In this document: one piece after another, positions 32,601 to 44,656 of the stretch
Numbering within the stretch: the first letter of the stretch is position 1
Layout: each line of letters begins with the position of its first letter
NCBI GenBank assembly: GCA_941918925.1
Contig: OW799234.1
Location: 69,811,043-69,875,042 of the forward strand
Direction: 5' to 3'
DNA length: 64,000 nt
DNA from: Phyto melanocephala
Lineage: Eukaryota; Arthropoda; Insecta; Diptera; Rhinophoridae
Notes under the pieces: model-generated
Databases searched by the model: none
The model's input: only the letters and a program-made list of their open reading frames with translations
Told to the model about the DNA's origin: nothing
Translations under genes and position numbers: made by a program

Positions 32601-35600
32601 ACAACATGTAGGTCATAAAAATCGAAGTCGATATTAAACCTTTACCAATGTCCCGCGTTTGGACGGATCAGATACAACTGAAAACTTAAAAGATTTTTAT
32701 CATTTATTTCATTAAAAGATTTACAAAAAAAGTTGGAAAGAGCTTGTAAGTAAAAATGGCCTGATGCCAACCAGATTTTGAAAATATCGTGAAAATCCAA
32801 ATGATGTGAACAAATCTACCCTCGTATATGCTTCGTATAGTTTCTGTTCTGGTTTTAATTTCTTATTTCGTTTTCTTTTAAATTAAAATTGCTGGACCCC
32901 ATAAGAGCTCCATAAAATTGCATACAAAACGTTTCTTGTTACACATAGTTTTGACGACAATAAATGTCAACACTTTCAAATGGCTAATTTATTTATTTGT
33001 GTGATTTGTTTTCTTAAACAAAATGATCGCTTTTAAATTGCATCCATAAAAGTGTTCAAGTGGAAAGTAAGAAAATTATCTTATTAAAACCTTTTTAATG
33101 CTTTTCGTATGGCAAAGAGTATGAAGTTGGCAAGATCAAGTGCAAAATGTATTTTGAAAACAAAAAGTTCAAAATACTTCGTTGTATCGTTTAGCTTAAG
33201 GGATTTCAAAAATTTACTGTTAAATTATTTTATAAATTTAACATTTTGCTAAGATTTTAAGGTTTGGGCTACAATTTTCTCAAATGATAAAAGATTTTTG
33301 TTCAGTTTCTTTGGCCACTTAACTTGTCAGGAAGCCAACCAAGCGCAGAGATGACACAATATTGTAATGAAATGTAAAATTGTATACATACTTTATATAA
33401 TATTTGTAACAGTTTTGGGATTTTCTAGAAGAAAACTACAAAAAATTAAAATTTTGCAAAAACGCATACACTTTATACAAATAAAAATCTTCTAGACTTC
33501 ATATACATAACTAGACGTCAAGTAACTTGAGTCATATTTCTTTAAAACTTTTTGTTGCTTTGAATTTCTGCATTGTTTAATCTCTGAACACAATCAGTTT
33601 TATCAACAAATTGCCATAAATCAAAAACTAAAAATGGCAAAATAAAATCAATGGTAATTTGGCAAATTTTTAGCGTGACTACTTGCAATAAGTAGCGTTA
33701 CCCTTTTCACGAGTTAAACACCTTTACAGTGCCCTAAACTTTATTGGCAAATAGTGATAATGTGGCGATGCATATTAAACATTTTCATAATAGAAAACAA
33801 ATGTGCTGCAACACTAACAATACACTAAGATTATGGGTAACAAACTCAGGGTAACTAGAAATCTAAAAAGTCAAAACCAAAAGATGCAGCCACTGACAAT
33901 AATGTGGCTGGCTGACTGGTTGGCTGATGAAATGCTAATTTGTAAAGTGGAAACAAAAATCCATCAAACAAACTGGGAAAAACAATACATGCATATGTAC
34001 ATAAGCAATGAGCAAGTGATAGTAGAGAGCCCAACGAACTGAATACTTAAGTGCATGAGGTTGTATTCAAAACAGATCGGCGATAATTTCAAGCAATTAT
34101 ACCAACTATTTTAAATAGTTCAAAGGCCAAATTACTGTAACGAATTGAAAGAATAAAACTGCAGCAGCCAGAATATAAAGCCTAAACAAGAGGATGTTGG
34201 TAAAGTTTTTAACTTAAGGAAGCAGCCTGTAACTATAACAACACTTTATTGTCAGATTTACACTTCACTGTGGCAAAATTGTACCACCATACCCAGCGAT
34301 AAGAGTCAAGAGCATGTTCGAAACTAAACTTTTTTGCACTCTTACCAACAGATGAGCAAATTTAAAGGAAAAGCAGAGAGTAAGAGCAATAGATACAGAG
34401 ACAGTGATGGCATGATCGAATGATCGTATAAATGAGTTTTGTAAAAGTTTTGGTCTAATCTAACGATCGGTAGCTTAAAGTCGCGAAAAAAGCCTAAAGG
34501 CAAAACTGATTTTGTTAGCAAACAGCAAAAAGAAAAACACTAAAAAAGCATTAAAATGTTAAACTGCTTTCAAGCTGCTGTTGATACTGTTTGCCGTATC
34601 TATTGGTTTGTAGCTGTTTTCTACTTCAGTGCTTCATTGATCGCATGATCATCGTTCGGCCGTCATCGTCAGCAAGTGATCGCTTAGTTAAGGCTGCTTT
34701 AAAGTAGTTTGCCTAAATATCAAGATGTTAATGTTTTTTAGTTTTTCTTTTTTTTGTGCAACTACAATTTTTTGGGGGAATCTCCGCAAGTGCTGCTTTT
34801 GCCACACCAACTGAAACGTGATGTATGTTAGCGATAGTTAAAAGCGTTTTCTCTGGAGCACTCACAGTAGAGTGGTAAAAATTCTTCAGATTCGTTGCGC
34901 TTTGTTTAATGTTTCCAACATACATACATTCATAGTAAGTCAAGTACTAGCGGTAGCTCCCACAACTACAGCCGCAAGACCAGCAATAAGTAATAGAACT
35001 AACTACTTACTAACATTTCACGTACAACACGTTTAATAATAAGCAATTTTGATTTCAGAGCAGATTATAGACTTTGTTTTATTTACTTGGTTCCTTCCAA
35101 AAAAAAAAAAATAATGCTAAGACAACAACAAATTTATGTTGCTACAACTCGTACAATGTTTAACGCAAAATATATTGCCAAAAATATTATCTATTTTCAA
35201 TTAAGCATGAGGAATTTTCAATACCCTATCCAGAAGGGAAAATTGTTGTTCACAAATTAAAGTAAAGAGCTTTTCTTGATGGCTTTTTTACCCTGCAACT
35301 ACCTATTTATAATACTCGTTTATTAAAGGTGTGAGTTGATTTACGTTTGTGCTGCCATATGGATTCGGTTCATTCGCTGTTCGTGTTCAACTGGGAGTTT
35401 TTTTTAAATAAATTATAAGTTTAAAGTTTATAACCTGAGACGCCGTGACAAAATATATCTTTTCATTGTTCATCGGGGTAAGGTTCAAGAGGAGAGGATT
35501 CCTGAAGCATAGCGGCAGCCAGGAGATTATCAACAGTGGTGAACACAGTATCTCAACGAGTTACATGAAGAATCAATGTGAGCTATGGCTTTTTGGCGGT

Positions 35601-35766
35601 TGTAGAATCAATCTAACCTAATATAATTTTAAACTCTATTGAAGTTGAAAAATTATTAAAAACTATTTTAAAAACTGTCACACAAATTAAATACATCTGT
35701 GGAATTTCAACGAAATAACTTATGACAAATTTTCAAATATTCAAAAAAAAACAATAATATAATATA
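32601..35766. other. Non-coding stretch
   Basis: No gene is recognised over 3.2 kb. A more base-balanced patch at about 35340-35620 has no readable protein. Frames at 33833-34042 and 34728-34943 have no domain. Confidence 0.5.
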
Positions 35767-36094
35767 ACAAGTAAGAGCGCTATATTCGGCCGTGCCGAAT
35801 CTTATATACCCTTCACAACGTGTAGTCATGCAATAACATTAGTTTGTGTCACCATTCATCCCATATGAAATACGTACATACATATAAAAACATACATATA
35901 TAAAACATCCCATTGTAAAATTATAAATTCACGTATGTATGTTAAAAAAACAAAAAAATAAAAAAAAAATTTTAAAAAAAAATTTAAAAAAAAAATTTTA
36001 AAAATAATTTAAAAAAAAAATTATTATATATATAATATATATAAAACAAAAAAAAAAATAAAAAAAAAATTAAAAAAAAAAAAATTAACCAAAA
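35767..36094 (+). mobile_element. Repeat B head, first of a nested stack
   Basis: The head sequence ACAAGTAAGAGCGCTATATT and CGGCCGTGCCGAATC continues into TATACCCTTCACAACG, ACGTACATACATA and then pure A/T. It has no tail of its own before the next head starts at 36095. The A/T core is therefore the site into which the next copy went. Confidence 0.85.
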
Positions 36095-36416
36095 ACAAGT
36101 AAGAGCGCTATATTCGGCCGTGCCGAATCTTATATACCCTTCACAACGTGTAGTCATGCAATAACAGTAGTTTGTATCACCATTCCATATGATTTACGTA
36201 CATACATATAAAAAACATACATATTTAAAAACATCCCATTGCAAAATTATAACTTTACGTAAGTATGTATGTTAAAAAAAAATTTAAAAAAAAAATTTTA
36301 AAAAAATTTTTTTTTAAAAATAATTAAAATATATATAATAAATATAAAACAAAAAAAAATAAAAAAAAATAATAATAAAAATATAAATAATATGTTAAAT
36401 AAAAAAAAATTAAAAA
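36095..36416 (+). mobile_element. Repeat B head, second of the nested stack
   Basis: This is a second head, near-identical to the first (a small deletion after CACCATTC). It again runs into A/T core and is interrupted by a third head at 36417. Confidence 0.85.
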
Positions 36417-36728
36417 ACAAGTAAAAGCGCTATATTCGGCCGTGCCGAATCTTATATACCCTTCACAACGTGTAGTCATGCAATAACAGTAAATTCACGT
36501 ATGTATGTTAAAAAAAACAAAAAAAAAATAAAAAATAAAAAAAAAATTAAAAAAAAAAAAATTTAAAAAAAAAAATTAAAAAAAAAAATTATTATATACA
36601 TATATAATATATATAAAACAAAAAAAAAATAAAAAAAAAATTAAAAAAAAAAAAAAAAAAAAAATAATAATAAAAATATATATAATATATTAAATAAAAA
36701 AAAAAAAAAAAATAAAAAAAAAATTAAA

Positions 36729-36759
<31 letters not shown>

Positions 36760-37297
36760 AAAAAAATAATAATAAAAATATATATAATATATTAAATAAA
36801 AAATAAAAAAAAAAATAAAAAAAAAATTAAAAAAAAAAATTTTAAAAAAATTTAAAAAAAAATTTTTTTGCCTCAGCTGGGATTCGATGCCACGTTTTCT
36901 CTAACCAGTATACACGTTTGTATGTATGTATGTTGTTGTTGTAATGTTGTTTTTATGAAAAGAAAATCGAGGTGGTCGTGGGTTTTTGCTCATATCTCAG
37001 TTGTTTATGTACCGATGTTTCTGATTTGCAATACCGATCTACTCCCGAATATTTCTGATATTTTAATACCTTACCCGGGTCCAACCTATGTCGGGGGGCT
37101 TCAAAAAGTTGATTTCAACATACACACGGACAGACGGTCAGACGGACAGACGGACAGACGGTCAGGGCTTAATCGACTCCTCTATTCATAAGCTTTCAGA
37201 AAATATATACTTTATGGGGTCGGAAATGAAAATTGTAGAAATTTCACACGGAATGACAAACCTATATATACCCTTTTTCACTGTGTGAAGGGTATAA
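36417..37297 (+). mobile_element. Repeat B, complete copy, innermost of the stack
   Basis: The head (ACAAGTAAAAGCGCTATATT) is shortened after CAATAACAGTA. A long A/T core of about 350 bp follows, then the full tail: GGCTCAGCTGGGATTCGATG, CCACGTTTTCTCTAACCAGT, GAGGTGGTCGTGGG, GACAGACGG repeats, TTTATGGGGTCGG and the closing hairpin TATACCC...GTGTGAAGGGTATAA. Two overlapping frames (36868-37191, 37088-37288) lie in the tail and mirror those of other copies; they are not genes. Confidence 0.88.
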
Positions 37298-37394
37298 TAA
37301 TAATAAAAATTTTAATAATATATTAAATAAAAAAATAAAAAAAAAATAAAAAAAATTAAAAATAAAAAAGCTTTTAAAACATTTAAAAAAATTT

Positions 37395-37832
37395 TTTTTG
37401 GCTCAGCTGGGATTCGATGCCACGTTTTCTCTTACCAGTATACACGTTTGTATGTATGTATGTTGTTGTTGTAATGTTGTTTTTGTGAAATAAAAATCGA
37501 GGTGGTCGTGGGTTTTTGCTCATATCTCAGTTGTTTATGTACCGATGTTTCTGATTTTCAATACCGATCTACTCCCGAATATGTCTGATATTTTAATACC
37601 TTACCCGGGTCCAACCTATGTCGGGGGGCTTCAAAAAGTTGATTTCAACATACACACGGACAGACGGTCAGACGGACAGACGGACAGACTGACAGAGCTT
37701 AATCGACTCCCTTATTCATAAGCTTTCAGAAAATATATACTTTATGGGGTCGGAAATGAAAATTGCAGAAATTTCACACGGAATGACAAACCTATATATA
37801 CCCTTTTTCACTGTGTGAAGGAAGGGTATAAT
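37395..37832 (+). mobile_element. Repeat B tail, outer member of the stack
   Basis: This second tail follows about 100 bp of A/T sequence and is nearly identical to the one at 36870-37297. It ends GTGTGAAGGAAGGGTATAATAA, with a 4-bp GAAG duplication in the hairpin. It fits the tail of one of the two interrupted heads upstream. The third expected tail is absent. Confidence 0.82.
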
Positions 37833-38081
37833 AATAATAGAAAAAAAAACAAAAATCCCATAAACACCTCCCGACAGTAAAATGAAGGGATAAATAAGCC
37901 TTTAAAAATATCTTATTTAGCAAACACAATAACCCCGATATCCGTTTTATGTTAATTTTTTTGACACGCTTTGTGATGTATGTATGGTAATTGCTTGCAA
38001 AGTCGCTTTTACAAGTGAGGCATTCAGAAGACCTTTGGAAGCCATTGTATGAAGGCCTATTAAAATACTTTCAGATTTTTA
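37833..38081. other. Short linker
   Basis: No gene seen. Ordinary AT-rich sequence lies between the repeat stack and a MITE. Confidence 0.4.
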
Positions 38082-38190
38082 GGCTTATATTCATAAAAAA
38101 TGTTTTAGGTTTATTAAAGGTTTATTTGGTATATTTCTGTACAACATCTTTTAAATAAACCTAAAATATTTTTTATGAATTAGGTCGTCA
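38082..38190 (-). mobile_element. Short palindromic MITE, copy M2
   Basis: It has inverted ends TTCATAAAAAATGTTTTAGG and CCTAAAATATTTTTTATGAA. The centre, ATTTCTGTACAACATC, is the exact reverse complement of the M1 centre, so this copy lies in the opposite orientation. Borders outside the TTCATAAAAAAT word are uncertain. Confidence 0.72.
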
Positions 38191-38774
38191 AACTTAAAAA
38201 AAATGCCTTAAGTTTTTAAAAACATAGTTTTGATTTTTTTTTCTTACTTTTTTTAACTCAGCGCTAATAAGCTCGCTCTTTAAAGCTTTAAACAGAACTA
38301 AATAAATTCTTGGTTAATAACGGGTGGTTAAATTGTAATTCGTCCACCATCGGGAGAATTGTGAAAAAATATTTAAATTTCAGCAAAATAGGTCTGTATG
38401 AAATATGGAAATATCTGCGAATGTCTTCTTAGTTCGTTGAATAGAAACATTGCAGTTTTTTGCGATAGTCTGGAAAAAGAGCAGTCAACCTCGACTCATC
38501 ATCCTGTCCTTTGGATGGAGGTGTGCCGCCGAGGTTTCATACATTAGTGAACCATACCAGTATTATCATAATAAAAATAAATGACAATAATATCCTAAAA
38601 AATTTATGTTTTATATTTGGTCAACATCGGCCCTAAAAATTTAACCACGCTTTAAATAGTTTTAGTAAAAAATTTACAAAAGAAATCATGCGAGAATAAG
38701 ACGAGTTTTTAAAGGCGTCCTAGAAGGTTTTTAAGGGAAGACAGAATGAGATGGCATATCTAAACTTCGCACAT
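38191..38774. other. Non-coding linker
   Basis: No gene seen. The more mixed sequence at 38400-38560 gives no protein that I recognise. Confidence 0.4.
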
Positions 38775-38804
38775 GGGGGGGTGGGGGGTGTGGGGGCTGA
38801 TGGG
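38775..38804 (+). other. G-quadruplex-capable tract
   Basis: Four G runs of 7, 6, 5 and 3 (with loops T, TGT and CTGAT) occur within 30 bases, in surroundings that are otherwise strongly AT-rich. The arrangement meets the usual G3+N1-7 definition. There is no gene or promoter nearby to give it a role. Confidence 0.75.
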
Positions 38805-39642
38805 TATTTTGCCAATCTAGCAGAACAACACTTTTTTTATTGAATGCTCCTAGGTCAATGAAACTTAGCAGATATATGTGTTTTCGTCATTGTTACCGCT
38901 TGAGGAAAAGAAAAATCTAGAAAAACTAGTCCTACCTCTTTAAAGATCTTTAATATCGCCACTGCCTTCACTTTCAAAAACCTTTTGAGGTTTTTTTTTC
39001 TCAAAAATTTAACAAAAAAAAACCCGTTTTGCTGCGCACTTAAATTTTTAAATTTATTTAATTTTACTTTTGACCAAATGTCCGGCTAGATTAGCAATAT
39101 ACCGCTGTGTGCGTCGGTATAAATTCGTCATTCGTAATGCATGAAATATAAAGCGCTGCTGACTTAACGCTGGAATACTACACGAACTTGCACAGTGAGA
39201 TGTAAGATGTTCTTAGCTAAAAACATGGCCATGAGTTCATATATTCTTCAAAAATTTCACTAAGAATGTGCCTAAAAGTGTACGAAATCACTCCATCCAG
39301 ATGGAGCAACAAATTAGGGTAGTGCTCTTCCGTGTGGTAGTAAAATGTTGTTGGTCATTATTCTGTAAAAAGCCCCAGTAATCGTTTGTGGCATTTTATC
39401 CGTCACGTGGTTCTCAGTACGAATATAACGACAGACACCTCTTACAGGATAGTCGTTGAGCTGATCTTAAATTAAAATGTGGACAATAACTTTATTGCGC
39501 TTTAACAATTGAATGTTGACAGGAATTGAACAATTTATATTTTCCTTACAGTAGAAAAACGTAGATTTGTATAAACAAAGCATCCAAAGGATTTTACATT
39601 CAAAATAATTATTTAAATTTTTGACCTTTTTTGATTTAAATA
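38805..39642. other. Non-coding stretch, possible transposase debris
   Basis: No clear gene. On the minus strand around 39270-39330 a run LLLHLDGVISYTF loosely resembles the 'HDGAPAHF' aspartate block of Tc1/IS630-type transposases. Neighbouring motifs are absent, so this is not called as an element. Confidence 0.35.
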
Positions 39643-39992
39643 TTAACTAAAATTATTTAAGCTCGAGGTGTTTTAATTATTTAAATAATATCTTTAATTT
39701 TTATTAATTTTGTTTGTTTATATTTTCTTCGACCTTAAAATGGTATTTACAATTGTATTCTTTATTGGGCTCAAGGTCAATTTTTCTATTTAAATAAAAC
39801 TCTTGTTTCGTTTTATTAAATATTTTTATTTATTAATATTTAATAAAACGAAAAAAAGAGTTTTATTTAAATAGAAAAATTGACCTTGAGCCCAATAAAG
39901 AATACAATTGTAAATTTATTAATTTTATTAATAAAAATTAAAGATATTATTTAAATAATTAAAAGACCTCGAGCTTAAATAATTTTAGTTAA
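39643..39992. mobile_element. Long foldback element, copy F3
   Basis: The left arm (39643-39824, TTAACTAAAATTATTTAAGC, GGGCTCAAGGTCAATTTTTC) and the right arm (39835-39992) are reverse complements around a ~10 bp loop. The left arm has an extra ~30 bp near 39715-39745 (TTTATATTTTCTTCGACC) and a few mismatches. The pair would make a ~160 bp hairpin. It lies 20 bp from the 3' end of a Helitron. No coding content and no clear target duplication. It shares no obvious sequence with F1/F2. Confidence 0.85.
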
Positions 39993-40012
39993 GATTTTAC
40001 ATTTATTTTATA

Positions 40013-40725
40013 CTAGCCAAACCCGGCGCGCGTTGCTACGCCCCTTAATGAATCGAAATGCATTCTGAATTTTAATTGAATATCAAGTGCAAAAACCTAA
40101 AAATTATATTTTTTATGGGCGTGGCATCGCCCACTTTTCTAATTACGAAATTGTAAAGTCATAACAGCTCAATATGTGTGCAAAGTTTCAGAATAATCGG
40201 TCCAGTGCAAGTACCTCAAAATGATACCTATTTTTTATGGGCGTGGCACTGCCCACTTTTCTAACCACGCAATTATTAAGTCATGACAGCTCGATATGTG
40301 TGCAAAGTTTCAGTAAAATCGGTCTGGTGCAAGTACCTCAAAATTATAACCTTTTTTTATGGGCGTGGCCCTGCCCACTTTTCTAATCACGAAATTATAT
40401 GGTTATTACAGCTTAGTATGTGTGCAAAGTTTCAGAAAAATCGGACCAGTGCAAGTACCTCAAAATTAAAACTTTTTTAGGGGCGTGGCCCCGCCCACTT
40501 TTCTTATCACAAAATTATTTAGTCATGACAGCTCGATATGTGTGCAAAGTTTCAGAAAAATCGGTCAAGTGCAAGTAGCTTAAACTGATAATTAATTTTT
40601 ATGGGCGTGCCCCGCCCACTTTTTTCCACCCATAAACACTCCCTGGTATTTGTACAACAACTTGCCAAAGTTTGAGTCCGACACACACACACACACACAC
40701 AGAGTTTCACTTTTATATATATAGA
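40013..40725 (-). mobile_element. Non-autonomous Helitron, complete ends (H4)
   Basis: On the minus strand the 5' end is TCTATATATATAAAAGTG at 40725 and the 3' CTAG is at 40013-40016. A (40012) and T (40726) flank it on the plus strand, the expected A^T site. The 3' hairpin sequence appears as CCGGCGCGCGTTGCTACGCC. Inside are five units spaced 120-122 bp (landmark ATGGGCG at 40115, 40237, 40359, 40479 as AGGGGCG, and 40601). A (CA)n tract at about 40681-40700 replaces the CTGT run. No protein. Confidence 0.9.
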
Positions 40726-40760
40726 TAAATTTTTATTTCGAAATAAGACGTTTTATATAT

Positions 40761-40884
40761 TTAGGGCCGTATTAATAAAAAATATTTTAGGTTTATTAAA
40801 GGCTTATTTGACAGATGTTGTAGAGAAATTTATCAAATAAGCCTTCAATAAACCTAAAACATTTTTTATGAACACAGCCCTTAA
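40761..40884 (+). mobile_element. Short palindromic MITE, copy M3
   Basis: The outer ends are best preserved here: TTAGGGCCGTATTAATAAAA and TTTATGAACACAGCCCTTAA. The body is ATTTTAGGTTTATTAAAGGC...GATGTTGTAGAGAAAT...CCTTCAATAAACCTAAAAC. It is flanked by TA or TTA on both sides. It lies 36 bp from Helitron H4. Confidence 0.8.
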
Positions 40885-43800
40885 TAATTAAGTGTGTTTT
40901 CCAAAGAAGCACCTTTAAATTTTTGAGTTGATTTTAATTCCCTTTGAAATAATTCCGTCCTGTATCAAGTAATTAAAGAGCAAATCGGTTTTACTATATT
41001 TAGATAAATTATTAAATTAAATGTAAAATAAAATAAATTTTTACGCTATAACTTTCTTCAAAGTTGTCCACAAAAGTTGAGAATTTGCATGTTAGTATGT
41101 TGACCTAAGCAGTTACTTCTAGTCCTAATGTTGCAAACAATTTGATATTTTAAATTACCCCTAAACATTACATGAAAGAGAAATATTTCATGTTAAAAAT
41201 TATTTTTAAAAACAATACTTTGTTTTATTTTTTTCACAAACAGGACTTTCATTGCAACATTCTCTTTTATATTCGATTTTTTTTCTTCATTTCCTTGGCT
41301 GATCATTATCGTATCATTCATTTAGCTTATGCCTTTACATGCCACATCCCAGGCACATGATTCATGTAGCCGTAATAAAAAGTGTAGCTCTGTAACAGCT
41401 AAGATAGTACAAGTTTCAATATATTCAATGTTGCCCTTTTTAATTCATTGGAAGCTGTTCTTGATTTAAGCGCACTTGACTTTTGGAGTTGACCTTTTTA
41501 AGCTTTTGTGAAGATTTTTAACTTGCCAACTTAGACATGGGATATTTTGTTATATTTTTTTTTTGTAAAAATATTCTAAGACTTTACTAAATGTTGGAAA
41601 ATTTATAGAAAAAGACAATACAATTTCTGTATTTTTCTTTCTTTTTTTGTTTTTTTTTTTTGCTAACAGCAATCGATCTTGGAGTAAAAATTTTATTTGT
41701 TACTACTGTTTGACTTCTTTTTGTGTTCACCTTTTTTTTTTGGTTTTAGATGCTGCCATGGCATTTTTAGGTTTGATTTTGTTTTACATGGAATTTGTAC
41801 TGATTGCTTCTAGTCATGCCCAATTTGTTGCGGTTCTTGTTGCTGCTTGATGAGGTCTTCTATATCCTTCTCTTATACGTTTTTAATGTTGTGTGCTGTT
41901 TGGTTTTGTTTGATTTGCCATTTCTGATTACAAAATGATTTTTGTTTTTTCTTAGAAATTGTAGAGAGGATAAGAAAACTTTTAAAAAATTAAAATTTAA
42001 TTGTTGTGTTTTCTTCTACAAATGTTTGTTTGTTTTTTTTGTTGTAAAAAAAGAAAACTGATTTCTATATATTACTTAAACATTTTTCGAAAAGTTTTAT
42101 TATTTAGAAAATGTTTGTATATAAGCGATTTTTAACAAACTTTCCTTTCGGTAAATGTTTCTTAATAGTTCTCAAATAATTCTAGCCATTTGCTTTTTTT
42201 AAGGGCGTAGCAAGCAAATTACAAACTTTGTCTACAAACTTTTAAAATAAAAAAGCTTACAAATACCTACAACTTCATTCTCTTAAAAGAGATCTCAAAA
42301 ATGTCTTAAACATGTTGTAGATACACGTAACTGACCTAACATAAGCCATTTTAAATTGTGTTTTAACCCTCTTTTACTAAAACTAAAACACCAAACATGT
42401 TACCACAATCAATCAGCTTGACTTACATATAGCAAGTATGTATGTATGTATGTAGTTATATCGTATTCTCATATTTATTTTGTTATTTAATAAAACAAAT
42501 TTTTTTCATGCTTCATGCTTTTGAAACTTGAAATTTGTGGCCGACCTCTGTTTTACCCAAAGTCAAAATACAAACAATTTCATAAAGAGTGTCGACAAAA
42601 GGGGGAAGGATGGCAAAGGCCACAGTAAATATTTATTAACATTCATTTAAAATATTTCATTGTTTTTAATGTCTATGTTTAGCTTTTTTTTAAGTGTTTG
42701 TTTGTTGCTTTTTAATTGCAATGGTGATGGAAGCCAAAGCCTTTTAATTTGGCCAATAATACAAAGTTTTTAAGAAAGAAAATTTGAAGGGGAGGGTATG
42801 ATTCGCAGCGTCGTAAAAGGTATTGCATCAAGAGCAGTTAAATAACCACGGATCTTTATTTAAATACATTGTTTATAAACGAAATCAATGTAAAACTAAA
42901 ATGAACTATCAAAGCAATATTATAGCAAAATTTCCTAGGCTTTAGCATACATCCTATCATGCCTAGTGATTACTTATACCAGAAGTTTTTAATAGATATC
43001 AAGTAAATTTAGCAGGGTTATATCACTAATATGTTGATAAAATTGTATTCATTGTTGAGACAATATTTATTTACTTATTTCGTACCTTCCAATTTCTGCA
43101 CAATAATATTTAATCATAATATGATCATAATCATCATAATACTTTAAATAGTACAGGAAAGCAACATTTGTAAATTACATATAGAGGTTACATTTATAAA
43201 ATAACATACTTACATCTGACAGTAACCATAATTTGAGTGTTTAAATTATGAACTTATAAATAAATATTTTGCAAGATTAGTAAATAAGTAAACATAAAGG
43301 TAGAGGTCATATTAGAAACATAGTCAAGTCTACTCAAGCCATAAAGATATCTTTTAATATTCATTAAATAAAACTTTTAGCTTTTTTTTGCTAATAGAGT
43401 TACAGCTTGCAGAAAGTTCACAACCGCAAATTAAACTTTGAAGATGGTAGGATTTTGCAAGAAATTGTCTAATCTTCAAAGGACTATAGTATTGCGATAA
43501 CCATAGGTACCTAGTTTTGATATAAATATTTAACCTTTAGGTGTATTCACATGGTCAGTGCAAGCAATTATTATTATTGAAAATCAACCCAGGGTTGTAT
43601 TATTTCAACATAAATAATGCAACCAAATGTTTACTTACAAATTATTGTACACTTTAATTTCTCAAATTTATCAAAGTGCATCTATCGCTGCTCAGTGGTG
43701 AATGCTATCCTCATTGACTCTTACAATATATTTAACGACAGAGTAATACATAATATACGTTAGCAGTATTTTTGCAAATTTTGGGTGCATATAGTTACAT

Positions 43801-43968
43801 TAAACTTAATTAATTTGGAACATGAAAAATCAGCAGTAATTCCAATTTCTTTAAAAACTACAAAATCAGACATAGGCTGTTTTACATTACATATTACCAC
43901 ATCTTACTGAAAATCAGCAAGGTCTATTAAAGTGTCCAGCTTATCGCTGCTACCAAAAAAAAAACAAA
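40885..43968. other. Non-coding stretch
   Basis: No gene is recognised over 3.1 kb. There is a (TATG)n microsatellite at about 42435-42453 and T-rich runs at 41630-41740. The frames at 41172-41360 and 41647-41850 are Phe/Leu-rich products of T-rich DNA. Confidence 0.5.
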
Positions 43969-44656
43969 ACAAGTAACAGTGCTATATTCGGACGTGCCGA
44001 ATCTTATATACCCTTCACAACGTGTAGTCCTGCAATAACAATTGTTTGTATCACCATTCATCTCATATAAAATACGTATGTGTTTCTAAAAAAAAATTAC
44101 AAAAAAAATAAAACAAAAAAAATATATTAAAAACAAAAAAAAATATATTAAAAACAAAAAAAATTAAAAAAAAAAAATTTTAAAAAAAATTTTAAAAAAA
44201 TTAAAAAAAATATAAATAATATATAAAATAAACAAAATAAAATAAAAAAAAAATTTTTTGGCTCAGCTGGGATTCGATGCTACGTTTACTCTAACCAGTA
44301 TATATGTATGTTGTTGTTGTAATTGTCAAAAAAACGAGGTGGTCGTGGTTTTTTTCTCATATCTCAGAAAGTTATAGGGCAATTGTGCTGAATTTCAATA
44401 GCGATTCATTCCCGGATATTTCCAAAAGATTGATACCACACATAGATAGGAGGAACATGTAGTTGCTTCTAAAAGTTGATTTTAACCAACAAACGAACAG
44501 GCGGGCAGACGGACAGACATTCAGGGCTTAATCGACTCCTATTCATAAGCTTTTAGAAAATATAAACTTTATGGGGTCGGAAATGAAAATTGTAGAAATT
44601 ACAAACGGAATGACAAAGCTATTTATACCCTTGTGCACCACAGGTGAAGGGTATAA
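43969..44656 (+). mobile_element. Repeat A, copy 2
   Basis: The head is ACAAGTAACAGTGCTATATT, with the palindrome changed to CGGACGTGCCGAA. An A/T core follows, then GGCTCAGCTGGGATTCGATG, the subfamily-A tail CCCGGATATTTCC, a GGGCAGACGGACAGACATTC tract, and the ending CACCACAGGTGAAGGGTATA. No coding content; the 64-codon frame at 44571 starts in the tail. Confidence 0.85.

Noticed and set aside
36417..36860. CRISPR-like or satellite array
   Set aside because: The periodicity is only A/T homopolymer alternation in the repeat-B core. No spacer-repeat structure exists and the DNA is eukaryotic.
39180..39480. Possible Tc1/IS630-type transposase on the minus strand (LLLHLDGVISYTF)
   Set aside because: Only one weak motif, with no supporting blocks upstream or downstream.
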